A DNA stretch of 36,144 bases, taken from NCBI GenBank assembly GCA_016179965.1, contig JACPCF010000021.1, positions 1-36,144 of the forward strand, written 5' to 3'. Positions within the stretch are counted from its first letter, which is position 1; every line of letters begins with the position of its first letter. A model generated the notes under the pieces. That model saw nothing but the letters and a program-made list of their open reading frames with translations. It searched no databases and was not told where the DNA came from. Below, piece after piece: positions 7,584 through 15,886 of the stretch. Made by a program: the position numbers and the translations under genes. This DNA is from Candidatus Rokuibacteriota bacterium (lineage in GTDB: Bacteria > Methylomirabilota > Methylomirabilia > Rokubacteriales > CSP1-6).

Positions 7584-8042
7584 TCATCGGCGGCGGAGGC
7601 GCATGAGGCCGCCGGGGATGAAGAGCCCAACCAGGATCAGCATGATGCCGTAAACCGTGAGCGCGAGGTACTGGGTCTTGAGCCGTAGGAATTCGCGGAT
7701 CACCTCGATCAAGAGCGCCCCGACGAGCGGTCCCAGGACGGTCCCGGATCCTCCGATCATGGCGATCACGACGGGGCCGACGGCCTTCTCCAGGCTGAAG
7801 ATGTCGCCCGGCGTGATGTAGGTGACCTGCCACGTATAAACGGCGCCCACGAGCCCCGCGACCGCCGCGCTGACCGTGAGCGTCCCGCACTTGAACCGGA
7901 ACGGCGCGACCCCGTAGGCGCCGACCGCGTCCTCGTCCTCCCGGATCGCCACGAGCGCCAGGCCCACGCGGGAGCGTGACAGCCACCAGGTGGCCAGCGT
8001 GAGCCCCGCGCATGGCGCGCATGAGCCAGATACTGCACCCAT
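7584..8042 (-). pseudogene. LivM-type permease remnant (C-terminal half only)
   Basis: The reading frame encodes the C-terminal part, about 140 residues, of a branched-chain amino acid ABC permease of the LivM group. It includes SRVGLALVAIREDEDAVGAYG, the cytoplasmic loop that contacts the ATPase, then the last membrane helices (VAGLVGAVYTW, VVIAMIGGSGTVLGP, YGIMLILVGLFIPGGL). Intact LivM proteins are about 300-350 residues, so roughly the N-terminal half is missing. Recognisable similarity begins near 8007, about 80 bases before the promoter and start of the divergent MFS gene, and the in-frame ATG at 8042 is preceded by unrelated sequence. The frame stays open further upstream only because it runs antisense to the MFS gene. 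It is probably nonfunctional, although a truncated product could still be made. Confidence 0.85.
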
Positions 8043-8050
8043 TTGGCTAT

Positions 8051-8078
8051 TTGCCACTCCCTGGCGCTGCCGTATACT
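8051..8078 (+). promoter_or_regulatory. Sigma-70-type promoter, leaderless, for MFS gene
   Basis: TTGCCA (8051-8056), a 16-base spacer and TATACT (8073-8078) are followed after six bases by GTG at 8085. No Shine-Dalgarno sequence is present. Confidence 0.65.
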
Positions 8079-8084
8079 CCGGCA

Positions 8085-9299
8085 GTGCCTTCTGCCTACC
8101 TCGTCTGGGGTCTCCTGATCTACGCATGGGTCGGCAACTACATGATCCGCATGGCGCTCTCCTCCCTCCTGCCGCCCATCATGACCGAACTGGGGCTCTC
8201 CTACACGCGGGCCGGCTTCCTCGCCACGGCCTTCTTCTACGCCTATATGGCGATGCAGCTGCCGGCGGGATTCCTCGGCGACCGGCTGGGCCGCCGGCGC
8301 GTCGTCCTCGGGGGAATTCTCCTGGGCGTCCTGGCCTCGCTCTTCACGGGACTCGCGGGCTCGTTCGCGGCGCTCTTCGCGGCGCGGCTCCTCACCGGGC
8401 TCGGCCAGGGATGCGTCTTCTCGAACGACCGCGTCATCATCACTGCCTACACGCCCAAGGAGAAGATGGCGATGGGGCAGGGGGTCTCCTTCTCCGGCCC
8501 CGGGGTCGGCACGACCCTCGGCCTCGTGCTGGCCGGCGCCCTCGGAGAGGTGATGCCGTGGCGCGGCGTGTTCTTCCTCTTTGCCCTGGCGCCGCTCCTG
8601 GCCGCGTTTCTCCTCTGGCGGCTCGTCCCTGAGCCCCCGAGCCCGTCCGTGGCGGACGCCGCCGGGTGGACCTTCCGCCGTGTGGCCGCCACCCCCGCTC
8701 TCTGGATCCTGGGCCTCGCGGGGATCATGCCGGTGTACCTCCAGTTCGTCCTCGCCACCTGGGGCCCGCTCTTTTTCTCCGAGGTCGGCGTCGGCGACCT
8801 CGGGCGCTCGGCGCTCTACGCGAGCTTCCAGGGCGTGGCGGCGCCGTTCGGCCTCTTCGCCATGGGCTGGCTCGCCGACCGCGCCCAGGAGCGCGGCGTC
8901 TCGCGCAAGGTCGTCATCGCGCTCACGATTCTCCTGGCCGGCGCGTCGATCGCGGGCATGGGGAGCGCCCTCCAGACGAACGGATCGGCGGCCCTCGTCG
9001 CGTTCTTCATGATGGCCACGAGCTTCTTCGTCTGGGGGACGTGGGGGCCTGCCTACGCCCTCATGGCCGAGCGCTTCCCGCCCGGCGTCCTCGGAAGCGC
9101 CTTCGGTCTTCTGAACACGATCTGCTTCATCGGCTCGGTCGTGGGCCCGTTCCTCACCGGCTGGATCAAGGACGTGACGGGCTCCTTCGCCGGGGGGTGC
9201 TACGGGGCGGCGGCGGCGGCGGGGCTGGGAGCGGCGGCGGCCCTGGCATTTCCCCAGGCGCTCCGCACGAAGCGCGCCCCCTCCCCTTCCACGGTATAA
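8085..9299 (+). CDS. Major facilitator superfamily transporter
   Basis: A 404-residue secondary transporter with about twelve predicted transmembrane segments. The conserved loop 2-3 motif is GDRLGRRRVVLGG near residue 67, and a second copy with GWLADRAQERGVSRK lies in the central loop between helices 8 and 9. The protein resembles anion:cation symporter-like MFS proteins (organic acid uptake), but no substrate-defining residue is visible. The GTG at 8085 is chosen because it lies six bases after a TATACT -10 box and directly precedes the first helix (AYLVWGLLIYAWVGNYM); an upstream in-frame ATG at 8043 would overlap the promoter. It is a single-gene unit, probably inserted next to the truncated LivM. 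Confidence 0.88.
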   Translation: MPSAYLVWGLLIYAWVGNYMIRMALSSLLPPIMTELGLSYTRAGFLATAFFYAYMAMQLPAGFLGDRLGRRRVVLGGILLGVLASLFTGLAGSFAALFAARLLTGLGQGCVFSNDRVIITAYTPKEKMAMGQGVSFSGPGVGTTLGLVLAGALGEVMPWRGVFFLFALAPLLAAFLLWRLVPEPPSPSVADAAGWTFRRVAATPALWILGLAGIMPVYLQFVLATWGPLFFSEVGVGDLGRSALYASFQGVAAPFGLFAMGWLADRAQERGVSRKVVIALTILLAGASIAGMGSALQTNGSAALVAFFMMATSFFVWGTWGPAYALMAERFPPGVLGSAFGLLNTICFIGSVVGPFLTGWIKDVTGSFAGGCYGAAAAAGLGAAAALAFPQALRTKRAPSPSTV

Positions 9300-9300
9300 T
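9295..9300 (+). promoter_or_regulatory. -10 box (consensus TATAAT) for M16 peptidase
   Basis: A perfect TATAAT six bases before GTG at 9307, lying across the MFS stop codon. No recognisable -35 hexamer or Shine-Dalgarno sequence is present. Confidence 0.6.
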
Positions 9301-9306
9301 CGATAC

Positions 9307-10644
9307 GTGAAAATTCTCTTGCGATTCGCTCTCTGTTTCGTCCTTTTTGTCGCCCTGACGGCAGCGGCCGCTCCGGCGGCCGACGGGGTCCTGGAGGCCA
9401 CGCTCGACAACGGTCTTCGGGTATTGCTCCTCGAGGATCATCGCAGCCCGGTCGTGTCGTTGCTGGTCTGGTACCGGGTCGGCTCGCGCAACGACCGCGC
9501 CGGCGCCACCGGCCTCGCCCACCTCCTGGAGCACATGATGTTCAAGGGGACGCCGACCTATGGTCCGCGGATGTTTTCCGGTCTCATCGAGCAGAACGGC
9601 GGCCAGGACAACGCCTTCACAAGCCAGGATCACACCTCCTACTTCGTGAACATCGCTGCGGATAAGCTCGACCTCGTTGTCGCGCTTGAGGCGGACCGGA
9701 TGAGGAACCTGCTGCTCGACGCCAAAGAATTCGAATCCGAGCGCCAGGTCGTCATGGAGGAACGGCGCAGCCGGACCGAGGACGACCCGGAGGGGTTCCT
9801 CGGCGAGGAACTGTCGGCGATCGCCTTCGTGGCGCACCCCTACCGCTCGCCGATCGTGGGCTGGATGGAGGACATTCGCGGGCTCACCGTCGAGGACGCG
9901 CGGGCGTTCTACCGCACCTACTACGTCCCCAACAACGCCCTGGTGGTGGCCGCGGGCGATTTCAAGGCCTCCGTGCTCCTCGAGAGCATCCGCCGGGCCT
10001 TCGGCCCCATCCCGCGGGCCGCCGATCCGTCACCCGTGAAGGTGGTGGAACCCAAGCAGAATGGAGAACGCAGAGTCACGGTCAGGAAAGAAGCCCAGCT
10101 CCCGCTGGTCTTCATCGGTTACCCGGTGCCGAACTTCCGCGCGCCTGACGCGCCGGCGCTCGAGCTGCTCTCCACGATCCTGTCGGAGGGGCGGAGCTCC
10201 CGGCTCTACCGCCGGCTGGTGTACGAGCAGCAGATCGCGCTGAACGCCGGGGGCGATTACTCCTACTTCTCCGCCGACCCGAACCTCTTCTGGTTCTTCG
10301 CCACCGCCCTGCCCGGCCAGGCCCCCGAGGCGCTGGAGCGGGCCCTTCTCCAGGAGGTGGAGCGGCTCAAGACCGAGCCGGTGTCGGCGACGGAGCTGGA
10401 GCGCGCGAAGAACCAGATCGAGGCGTCCTTCGTGTTCCAGCAGGACTCGGTGTACAGCCGCGCCTCGCTGCTGGCCCGCTTCGAGCTGATCGGCGGCTGG
10501 CGGCTCCGGGACCAGTTCGTCCCGGCGATTCGCGCGGTGACCGCCGTGGATCTCCAGCGGGCGGCGCGTGCCTACTTCCCCGACGAGCGGCGCAACGTGG
10601 GGGTCCTGCTTCCGATCCCTCCAGGAGAATCGAAGAGGCCCTGA
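9307..10644 (+). CDS. M16 family zinc peptidase, catalytic subunit
   Basis: A 445-residue pitrilysin-family (M16B) metalloprotease with an N-terminal signal peptide (MKILLRFALCFVLFVALTAAAA), so periplasmic or secreted. The inverted zinc motif HxxEH is HLLEH at residues 72-76 (AHLLEHMMFKG), and the Glu-Glu pair at 151-152 (VVMEERR) supplies the third zinc ligand. The C-terminal M16 domain (RLYRRLVYEQQIALNAGG) has diverged from the substrate-binding R/Y pattern, which the second M16 gene at 13957 retains. Such active/inactive pairs usually form heterodimers. It is followed five bases later by the HlyD-like gene. The role (signal-peptide or peptide degradation, or maturation of a secreted peptide) is unknown. 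Confidence 0.92.
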   Translation: MKILLRFALCFVLFVALTAAAAPAADGVLEATLDNGLRVLLLEDHRSPVVSLLVWYRVGSRNDRAGATGLAHLLEHMMFKGTPTYGPRMFSGLIEQNGGQDNAFTSQDHTSYFVNIAADKLDLVVALEADRMRNLLLDAKEFESERQVVMEERRSRTEDDPEGFLGEELSAIAFVAHPYRSPIVGWMEDIRGLTVEDARAFYRTYYVPNNALVVAAGDFKASVLLESIRRAFGPIPRAADPSPVKVVEPKQNGERRVTVRKEAQLPLVFIGYPVPNFRAPDAPALELLSTILSEGRSSRLYRRLVYEQQIALNAGGDYSYFSADPNLFWFFATALPGQAPEALERALLQEVERLKTEPVSATELERAKNQIEASFVFQQDSVYSRASLLARFELIGGWRLRDQFVPAIRAVTAVDLQRAARAYFPDERRNVGVLLPIPPGESKRP

Positions 10645-10648
10645 GCGC

Positions 10649-11809
10649 GTGCACCCCTCGACTCGATCCCGCCTCCTCCGCACCGCCGCCGTGCTGCTCG
10701 TCGTGGCCGCCCTCGGCATCGGGGGCCCGCTTGTGTCGCGGATCCTCAACTCCCGCGGGGTCCCCACCATCCAGGTGACCGGGAACATGGAGGCGACGCA
10801 GGTCGATGTGAGCGCCAAGATCGCGGGCCGGATCCTGTCCGTGCGCGTCCGGGAGGGCGACCGGGTGACCGAGGGGCAGCCGCTGGTGCGGCTGGACGAC
10901 GCCGAGCTCAGGGCCGAGGTGGAGCGCGCGGAGGCGGCGCTCAAGAGCGCGGAGGCCCAGCTCCAGGACCTGCTGGCGGGCGCGCGCCGGCAAGAAATCG
11001 AGGAAGCCCGCGCCACCGTGGCCCGGGCTCAGTCGCAGCTGAACGACCTGCTGGCCGGGTCGCGCCGGGAGGAGATCGAGCAGGCGCGCGAGGCTGTCCG
11101 GAGCGCGGAGGTCACCCGCGTGTGGACGGAGCGCGATTTACGGCGAGCCGAGGAGCTGTTCAAGAAGGAGCTGATCGCGGCTCAGGAAGTGGACCGCGCC
11201 CGGCAGGCGTACGAGGTCGCGCTGGCCCAGGAGCGCTCGGTCCGCGCGAACCTCCAGATGGTGGAGGCAGGGCCGCGCCGCGACCAGGTCGAGGCGGCCC
11301 GGGCCCAGCTCAAAGCCGCCCAGGATCGCCTCGACCTGCTCCTGGCGGGGCCCCGCCCGTTCCAGGTCGAAGCGGCGCGCGGCCAGGTCACGCAGGCCAG
11401 GGCGGCGCTGGATCTCGCCGGGAGCCGGCTGCGCGAAACCACCATCGTGTCGCCGATCAACGGCGTGTGCCTCCGGAAGAACCTCGAAGTGGGGGAGATG
11501 GCCAACCCCGGCGTGTCCATCCTCACCCTGGTGGACCCGACGGACATCTGGCTCCGCGCCTACGTGCCCGAGACGGACATCGGCCGGATCAAGATCGGCA
11601 TGGCCGCGCGGATCACGATTGACGCGTTCAAGGACCGGACCTTCACCGGGAAGATCACGGAGATTGCCTCCGAGGCGGAGTTCACCCCGAAGAACGTCCA
11701 GACGAAGAAGGAGCGGGTCAACCTCGTCTTCCGGATCAAGATCGCCCTGGACAACCCCGAGGGGCTCCTCAAACCGGGGATGCCCGCCGACGCCGACATC
11801 CTTTTGTGA
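10649..11809 (+). CDS. HlyD-family membrane fusion (adaptor) protein
   Basis: A 386-residue periplasmic adaptor of an ABC-type efflux pump, YbhG/EmrA-like. One N-terminal membrane anchor (LLRTAAVLLVVAALGIGGPL) is followed by the first half of the lipoyl domain (QVDVSAKIAGRILSVRVREGDRV), a long coiled-coil hairpin, the second lipoyl half (TTIVSPINGVCLRKNLEVGE) and a beta-barrel. The hairpin carries four imperfect repeats of a LLAGxRxxxIExAR block, near residues 109, 130, 211 and 232. The GTG at 10649 is five bases after the M16 stop; an earlier in-frame start lies inside the M16 gene. It overlaps the ATPase start by one base (TGATG). No outer-membrane TolC-type gene is present nearby. Confidence 0.93.
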   Translation: MHPSTRSRLLRTAAVLLVVAALGIGGPLVSRILNSRGVPTIQVTGNMEATQVDVSAKIAGRILSVRVREGDRVTEGQPLVRLDDAELRAEVERAEAALKSAEAQLQDLLAGARRQEIEEARATVARAQSQLNDLLAGSRREEIEQAREAVRSAEVTRVWTERDLRRAEELFKKELIAAQEVDRARQAYEVALAQERSVRANLQMVEAGPRRDQVEAARAQLKAAQDRLDLLLAGPRPFQVEAARGQVTQARAALDLAGSRLRETTIVSPINGVCLRKNLEVGEMANPGVSILTLVDPTDIWLRAYVPETDIGRIKIGMAARITIDAFKDRTFTGKITEIASEAEFTPKNVQTKKERVNLVFRIKIALDNPEGLLKPGMPADADILL

Positions 11810-12768
11810 TGGCATACGCGGTAGTCACGGAGGGGCTGACGCGGCGATTCGGCAAGCTCGTCGCCGTGGACCACTTGAGCCTCCACGTCCGGACGGGGGA
11901 GCTCTACGGGTTCCTCGGCCCCAACGGCGCGGGGAAGTCCACCACCCTCCGGATGCTCTGCGGGATCCTCGAGCCGACCGAGGGGCGGGGGACGGTGCTG
12001 GGCATCGATCTCATCCGCGAGCCCGAGCGCGTGAAGTCGGCCATCGGCTACATGTCCCAGAAGTTCTCCCTCTACGACGACCTGACCGCCGAGGAGAACC
12101 TGACCTTCTACGCCCGCGTGTACATGGTCCCACGGGCTGAGCGGGCGGAGCGGATCACTCGCATGATCCGGCTCGCCGACCTGACCGGCCAGGAAACCAA
12201 GCGCGCCGCCTACCTCTCCGGCGGCTACCGGCAACGGCTCGCGCTGGCCTGCGCCCTGGTCCACGGGCCGCGCCTCCTCTTCCTCGACGAGCCGACCGCC
12301 GGCGTGGATCCGGTGTCGCGCCGGAACTTCTGGGGCCTGATCCGGCGCCTCGTGGAAGAAGGGATCACGGCTGTCGTCACGACCCACTACATGGACGAGG
12401 CCGAGCTGTGCGACACGCTGGGCTTCATCTACCAGGGGCGATTGATCGCCCAGGGCACCCCGGCCTCCATCAAGAGCGAGACTTTCCGGAAACCGGTGGT
12501 CGAGATCGAGACCGACGATCTCCGCCGGGCGACCGACCTGCTGGCCGAGTGGGAGGCGGTGGAGGATGTGACGCGCGTGGGGGTCCGGCTCCATCTCGTC
12601 CTGGCCGACGCGCGGGGCACGGCCGAGGACGTCGCCGCACATCTCAAGCGCCACGGCCTCTCCGTGGCGTGGGCCCGCGAGGTGGAGCCGTCGGTGGAGG
12701 ACCTGTTCGTCTCCTTCGTGGACAAGGAGCGGAAGGCCCGGCTGCGCGAGCAGCTAAGGGCAGTGTAG
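11809..12768 (+). CDS. ABC-2 type efflux transporter ATPase
   Basis: A 319-residue ATP-binding subunit of the drug/lipid exporter class (YbhF/NodI/DrrA-like). Walker A is GPNGAGKST (residues about 39-47), the signature is LSGGYRQRLALA, and Walker B is LLFLDEPTAGVDP followed by the H-loop VTTHYMDEAE. The C-terminal 80 residues after the nucleotide-binding domain are the accessory domain of this class. The ATG shares one base with the HlyD stop; a GTG three bases upstream is an alternative start. With the adaptor and permease it forms a tripartite exporter of unknown substrate. Confidence 0.94.
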   Translation: MAYAVVTEGLTRRFGKLVAVDHLSLHVRTGELYGFLGPNGAGKSTTLRMLCGILEPTEGRGTVLGIDLIREPERVKSAIGYMSQKFSLYDDLTAEENLTFYARVYMVPRAERAERITRMIRLADLTGQETKRAAYLSGGYRQRLALACALVHGPRLLFLDEPTAGVDPVSRRNFWGLIRRLVEEGITAVVTTHYMDEAELCDTLGFIYQGRLIAQGTPASIKSETFRKPVVEIETDDLRRATDLLAEWEAVEDVTRVGVRLHLVLADARGTAEDVAAHLKRHGLSVAWAREVEPSVEDLFVSFVDKERKARLREQLRAV

Positions 12769-12775
12769 GAACGGC

Positions 12776-12810
12776 CCCTCACCCTGCCTCTTCCCAGAGG
12801 GGAGAGGAGA
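12776..12810. repeat. CCCTCACCC-type dispersed palindrome, copy 2
   Basis: CCCCTCACCCTGCCTCTTCCCAG followed by AGGGGAGAGGAGA form an imperfect hairpin in the 61-base gap between the ATPase and permease genes. Here the repeat lies inside an operon, so it may be transcribed into the mRNA as a stem-loop. Confidence 0.75.
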
Positions 12811-12829
12811 CAAGGAAAGGAGCATCAGC

Positions 12830-13957
12830 TTGGGATCCAGGCTGCTGGGCATGATCGGCAAGGAGTTCATCCACCTCCGCCGCGACCCGCTCGCGGTCAC
12901 GCTGGCCCTGTTCGTCCCGGTCGCCATGCTCTTCATCTTCGGCTGGGCCATCAACACCGACGTCAAGCACATCCCCACTGCGGTCTTCGACCAGTCCGGG
13001 AGCGTCGAGGCGCGCACGCTCCTGGAGTCGCTGGAGAACAGCCAGTACTTCACTATCCACCACTGGGTCCGGAGCCAGACGGAGTTGACGCGCTTGATCG
13101 ATAGGGGGAACGCCAAGGTCGGGGTGGTGATCCCCCCCGACTACGCCAAGCGCCTCTCCCGACAGGCCGCCGAGATCCAGGTGATCGTGGACGCCTCCGA
13201 TCCGATGGTGGCGACCTCCGCGATCAACTCCGCCAGCTCCCTCGGCGCCCAGCTCTCGCTCCGCATCCTGACCCGGAACCTGGAGGGCACGCCCCTCTTG
13301 CGGCGGGACGACCCGCCGGTGGACTTCCGGGTGCGCGCCTGGTACAACCCCGATCTGGTGAGCGCGATCTTCATCGTCCCCGGGCTCATCGGGGCGCTGC
13401 TCATGCAGACGACGATCACCGCCATGGCCGTGACCGTGGTGCGCGAGCGGGAAAAGGGGACCCTGGAAGCCCTCATCGTGAGCCCCATCCGGCGCTGGGA
13501 GCTGATGCTGGGGAAGATCATCCCGAACCTGCTGGTCGCGTACGGCCAGATGACGATGGCGCTCCTGGTGGCCCGCTTCGTCTTCGACGTGCCGATCCGG
13601 GGGAGCCTCGTGCTCCTCTACGTTCTGTCGCTGGTCTACATGATGGGGACGCTGGGGATCGGGATCTACGTCTCCACCGCGGCGAAGACCGTGCCCCAGG
13701 CCATGCAGATGTCCTTCCTCACCTTCCTGCCGTCGGTGTACCTCTCCGGGCTCCTCTTCCCCATCGAGGGGATGCCCGAGGCCGCGCAGTACCTGGCGCA
13801 CGTGATCCCGCTCACCTACTACCTCAGGATCGTGCGCGGCATCATCCTCAAGGGCGTGGGGCTCGATTACCTCTGGCCTCACCTCTTGCCGCTCGTGGCC
13901 TTCGGGGCGGTGGTCTTCACGCTCTCGGTCCTCCGCTTCAGGAAGTCGCTCGACTGA
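12830..13957 (+). CDS. ABC-2 type efflux transporter permease
   Basis: A 375-residue membrane subunit (YhhJ/YbhS-like). One N-terminal helix (VTLALFVPVAMLFIFGWA) precedes a large extracytoplasmic domain of about 150 residues, then five to six helices including GLIGALLMQTTITAMAVTVVRE and the ABC-2 motif EREKGTLEALIVSPI near residue 205. The TTG at 12830 is preferred: AAAGGAG (12816-12822) precedes it by seven bases. The ATG at 12851 would lose the conserved N-terminus. Only one permease gene is present, so the transporter would use a homodimer, unlike YbhSR-type pairs. The stop overlaps the second M16 gene by one base. Confidence 0.93.
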   Translation: MGSRLLGMIGKEFIHLRRDPLAVTLALFVPVAMLFIFGWAINTDVKHIPTAVFDQSGSVEARTLLESLENSQYFTIHHWVRSQTELTRLIDRGNAKVGVVIPPDYAKRLSRQAAEIQVIVDASDPMVATSAINSASSLGAQLSLRILTRNLEGTPLLRRDDPPVDFRVRAWYNPDLVSAIFIVPGLIGALLMQTTITAMAVTVVREREKGTLEALIVSPIRRWELMLGKIIPNLLVAYGQMTMALLVARFVFDVPIRGSLVLLYVLSLVYMMGTLGIGIYVSTAAKTVPQAMQMSFLTFLPSVYLSGLLFPIEGMPEAAQYLAHVIPLTYYLRIVRGIILKGVGLDYLWPHLLPLVAFGAVVFTLSVLRFRKSLD

Positions 13958-15261
13958 TGCGGCGGTTTGTCGCGGCATTCCTCGCGGTCCTCCTCGCGCT
14001 GCCCGCCCTCGCGGCCGAGCCCCTCGCCGCGCAGCGCCAGGGGCTGCCCAACGGCGCGGTGCTCCTGGTGGCCGAGCGGCCGGCGATCCCCATCGTGGTG
14101 CTCCGCGTGTATCTGCCCGCGGGATCGGCGTTCGATCCGCCCCAGGCCCCGGGGCTCGCCAACCTCACCGCCGAGCTGCTCAGCCGCGGGACCGCCCGGC
14201 GGGCCGGTCCCGCGCTCGACGAAGCCATCGAGTTCGTCGGCGGCAGCCTGGAGGCCTCCGCGGGCCGCGACGGCGCCACGGTGTCGCTCGCCGTGCTCAA
14301 GAAGGACCTCGGGCTCGGACTCGATCTCCTCTCCGAGGTGCTGACCCAGCCCACCTTCCCCGCAGACGAGCTCGCGCGCAAGGTGAAGGAGATCCAGGCG
14401 GCGATCCGCCGCTCGGAGGAGAACCCCGAGAGCGTCGCCTCCCGCGCGCTGGGGGAGCTCCTGTACCCGGGGCATCCCTACGGCCACCCGGTGACGGGCA
14501 CGGTGGAGTCCGTCGGCAAACTCACGCGCGAGCAGGTGCTGGCGTTTTACCGGGCGCACTACCGCCCTGACCGCGCCATCCTGGTTGTCGCGGGCGACGT
14601 CAAGGCCGACGAGATCAGGCAGGAGCTCCTCCACCGGCTCGCGTCGTGGTCGGCTGGTGGCGCCCCGTCCCGCCCGCCCCAGGCCCCCGCCGGCCCGCCC
14701 GCCCGATCCCGAACGATCAAGCGCGAGCTCACCCAGGTCACGATCCTTCTCGGTCGTCCGGCCGTCGGCCACGCCCATCCCGACTACTACCCGCTCGTCG
14801 TGGCCAGTTACATCCTGGGCGGCGGGTCGGCCTCCCGCCTCTACACCCGGGTGCGCGAAGAGCAGGGGCTGGCGTACGACGTGTCGAGCCACCTCGCCGT
14901 GGGACGCTACGGCGCCACGTTGCTGATCAGCCTCCAGACGCGGACCGACGGCGTGGCCGAAGCCAGCCGCCTGGTTCGCGAGGAGATAGCCCGCCTGGGG
15001 AAGGAGCCGGTGCCGGACGCGGATCTGGCCAGGGCGAAGGCCTACCTGATCGGGAGCTTCCCCCTCCGCATGGACACGACGGCGAAGGTGGCGGGCCTGC
15101 TCCAGACCGTGGAGGAGTACGGGCTCGGCCTGGACTATCCGGCGCGGTACCGCCAGGCGATTGGGAAGGTGCGGGCCGCCGATATCCAGCGGGTGGCGCG
15201 GCGATACCTCGACCCATCAGGGTTTTCCTCCGTGACTGTCGGAAATCTCCCGTCACCTTAA
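13957..15261 (+). CDS. M16 family peptidase-like protein, non-catalytic subunit
   Basis: A 434-residue periplasmic protein with a signal peptide (MRRFVAAFLAVLLALPALAA) and two M16 domains. Where the active subunit has AHLLEH, this one has ANLTAELLSRG, so the zinc-binding HxxEH motif is lost. It keeps SRLYTRVREEQGLAYDV in the second domain, the R/Y region that binds substrate in M16B heterodimers. It therefore most likely pairs with the catalytic M16 protein encoded at 9307. The start codon overlaps the exporter permease stop (TGATG), so all five genes from 9307 to 15261 are probably one operon. The Pro-rich linker between its domains is near residues 233-250. Confidence 0.92.
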   Translation: MRRFVAAFLAVLLALPALAAEPLAAQRQGLPNGAVLLVAERPAIPIVVLRVYLPAGSAFDPPQAPGLANLTAELLSRGTARRAGPALDEAIEFVGGSLEASAGRDGATVSLAVLKKDLGLGLDLLSEVLTQPTFPADELARKVKEIQAAIRRSEENPESVASRALGELLYPGHPYGHPVTGTVESVGKLTREQVLAFYRAHYRPDRAILVVAGDVKADEIRQELLHRLASWSAGGAPSRPPQAPAGPPARSRTIKRELTQVTILLGRPAVGHAHPDYYPLVVASYILGGGSASRLYTRVREEQGLAYDVSSHLAVGRYGATLLISLQTRTDGVAEASRLVREEIARLGKEPVPDADLARAKAYLIGSFPLRMDTTAKVAGLLQTVEEYGLGLDYPARYRQAIGKVRAADIQRVARRYLDPSGFSSVTVGNLPSP

Positions 15262-15282
15262 TCGTCCTCCCCGCCCCCATGG

Positions 15283-15288
15283 TAGAAT
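15283..15288 (+). promoter_or_regulatory. Candidate -10 box for secreted unknown
   Basis: TAGAAT, followed after nine bases by ATG at 15298. No Shine-Dalgarno sequence and no clear -35 hexamer are seen. Confidence 0.45.
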
Positions 15289-15297
15289 GGGCGCCAC

Positions 15298-15876
15298 ATG
15301 CGGCGCGGCTCGCTCGTTTGCGTCCTCTTCCTGGGCTGCCTCCTCGGCGGCGCTCCCCTGTCCGCGGCCTCCTTCTCCCTCACCCCGCGCGAGACCCAGG
15401 AGGCGATCCGCTTCGGCCAGCGGAGCGTGGTCAACGAGGATTTCGGCCGCGAGTGGAGGACGACCAACGCGTCAGGGGAAACCCTGACCGTCGTCACCCC
15501 GTTCTTTCGCCTGGCTCAAGCGGCGCGCAACGCGGCGTTCAAGCAGGAGATCTTGAAGCGGCGGGACATCGACTCCCTCCTCAAGGAGCATCAGGGCCGG
15601 CTGGGGTTCTGGGCCCACCTCCGAGGCAGTCGCGAGGATTTCGCCCGTTGGTACCAGCCCGTGCTGCTGGTGCAGGGCAAGGGAGAGATCAAGCCGTCGT
15701 TCGTCCAGAACGAGCGGACGGCCCTCCGCCAAGCGGACGGGCGCTTTCTCTCGCGCTCGCTCTACGCCTTTCCGGCGAACGACCTGGACGGCAAGAGCCG
15801 GGTGACCCTCCTGGTCCGGGACAGCGACGACAAGGAAGTGGCCCGATTCGTGGTGGACCTTTCGGCAATGCGCTAA
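15298..15876 (+). CDS. Secreted protein of unknown function
   Basis: A 192-residue protein with a clear signal peptide (RRGSLVCVLFLGCLLGGAPLSAA) and no other membrane segment. I do not recognise the family. The mature part starts with FSLTPRETQEAIRFGQRSV, has conserved-looking aromatic blocks (LGFWAHLRGSREDFARWY) and ends in a beta-rich region (SRVTLLVRDSDDKEVARFVVDL). A Cys is present only in the signal region, and the LGC-LLGG context does not make a good lipobox. It is followed after ten bases by the thioredoxin-like gene, with a GGAGA ribosome binding site between them, suggesting cotranscription. Confidence 0.75.
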   Translation: MRRGSLVCVLFLGCLLGGAPLSAASFSLTPRETQEAIRFGQRSVVNEDFGREWRTTNASGETLTVVTPFFRLAQAARNAAFKQEILKRRDIDSLLKEHQGRLGFWAHLRGSREDFARWYQPVLLVQGKGEIKPSFVQNERTALRQADGRFLSRSLYAFPANDLDGKSRVTLLVRDSDDKEVARFVVDLSAMR

Positions 15877-15886
15877 GGAGAGACAC

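Noticed and set aside
8043-9410. Minus-strand frame continuing upstream from the LivM remnant over the MFS gene
   Set aside because: The extension is an Arg/Glu/Gly-rich antisense shadow of the MFS gene; only 7584 to about 8007 has permease similarity.
12779-13978. Minus-strand frame of 399 codons over the exporter permease
   Set aside because: His/Asp/Glu-rich antisense shadow of the permease gene.
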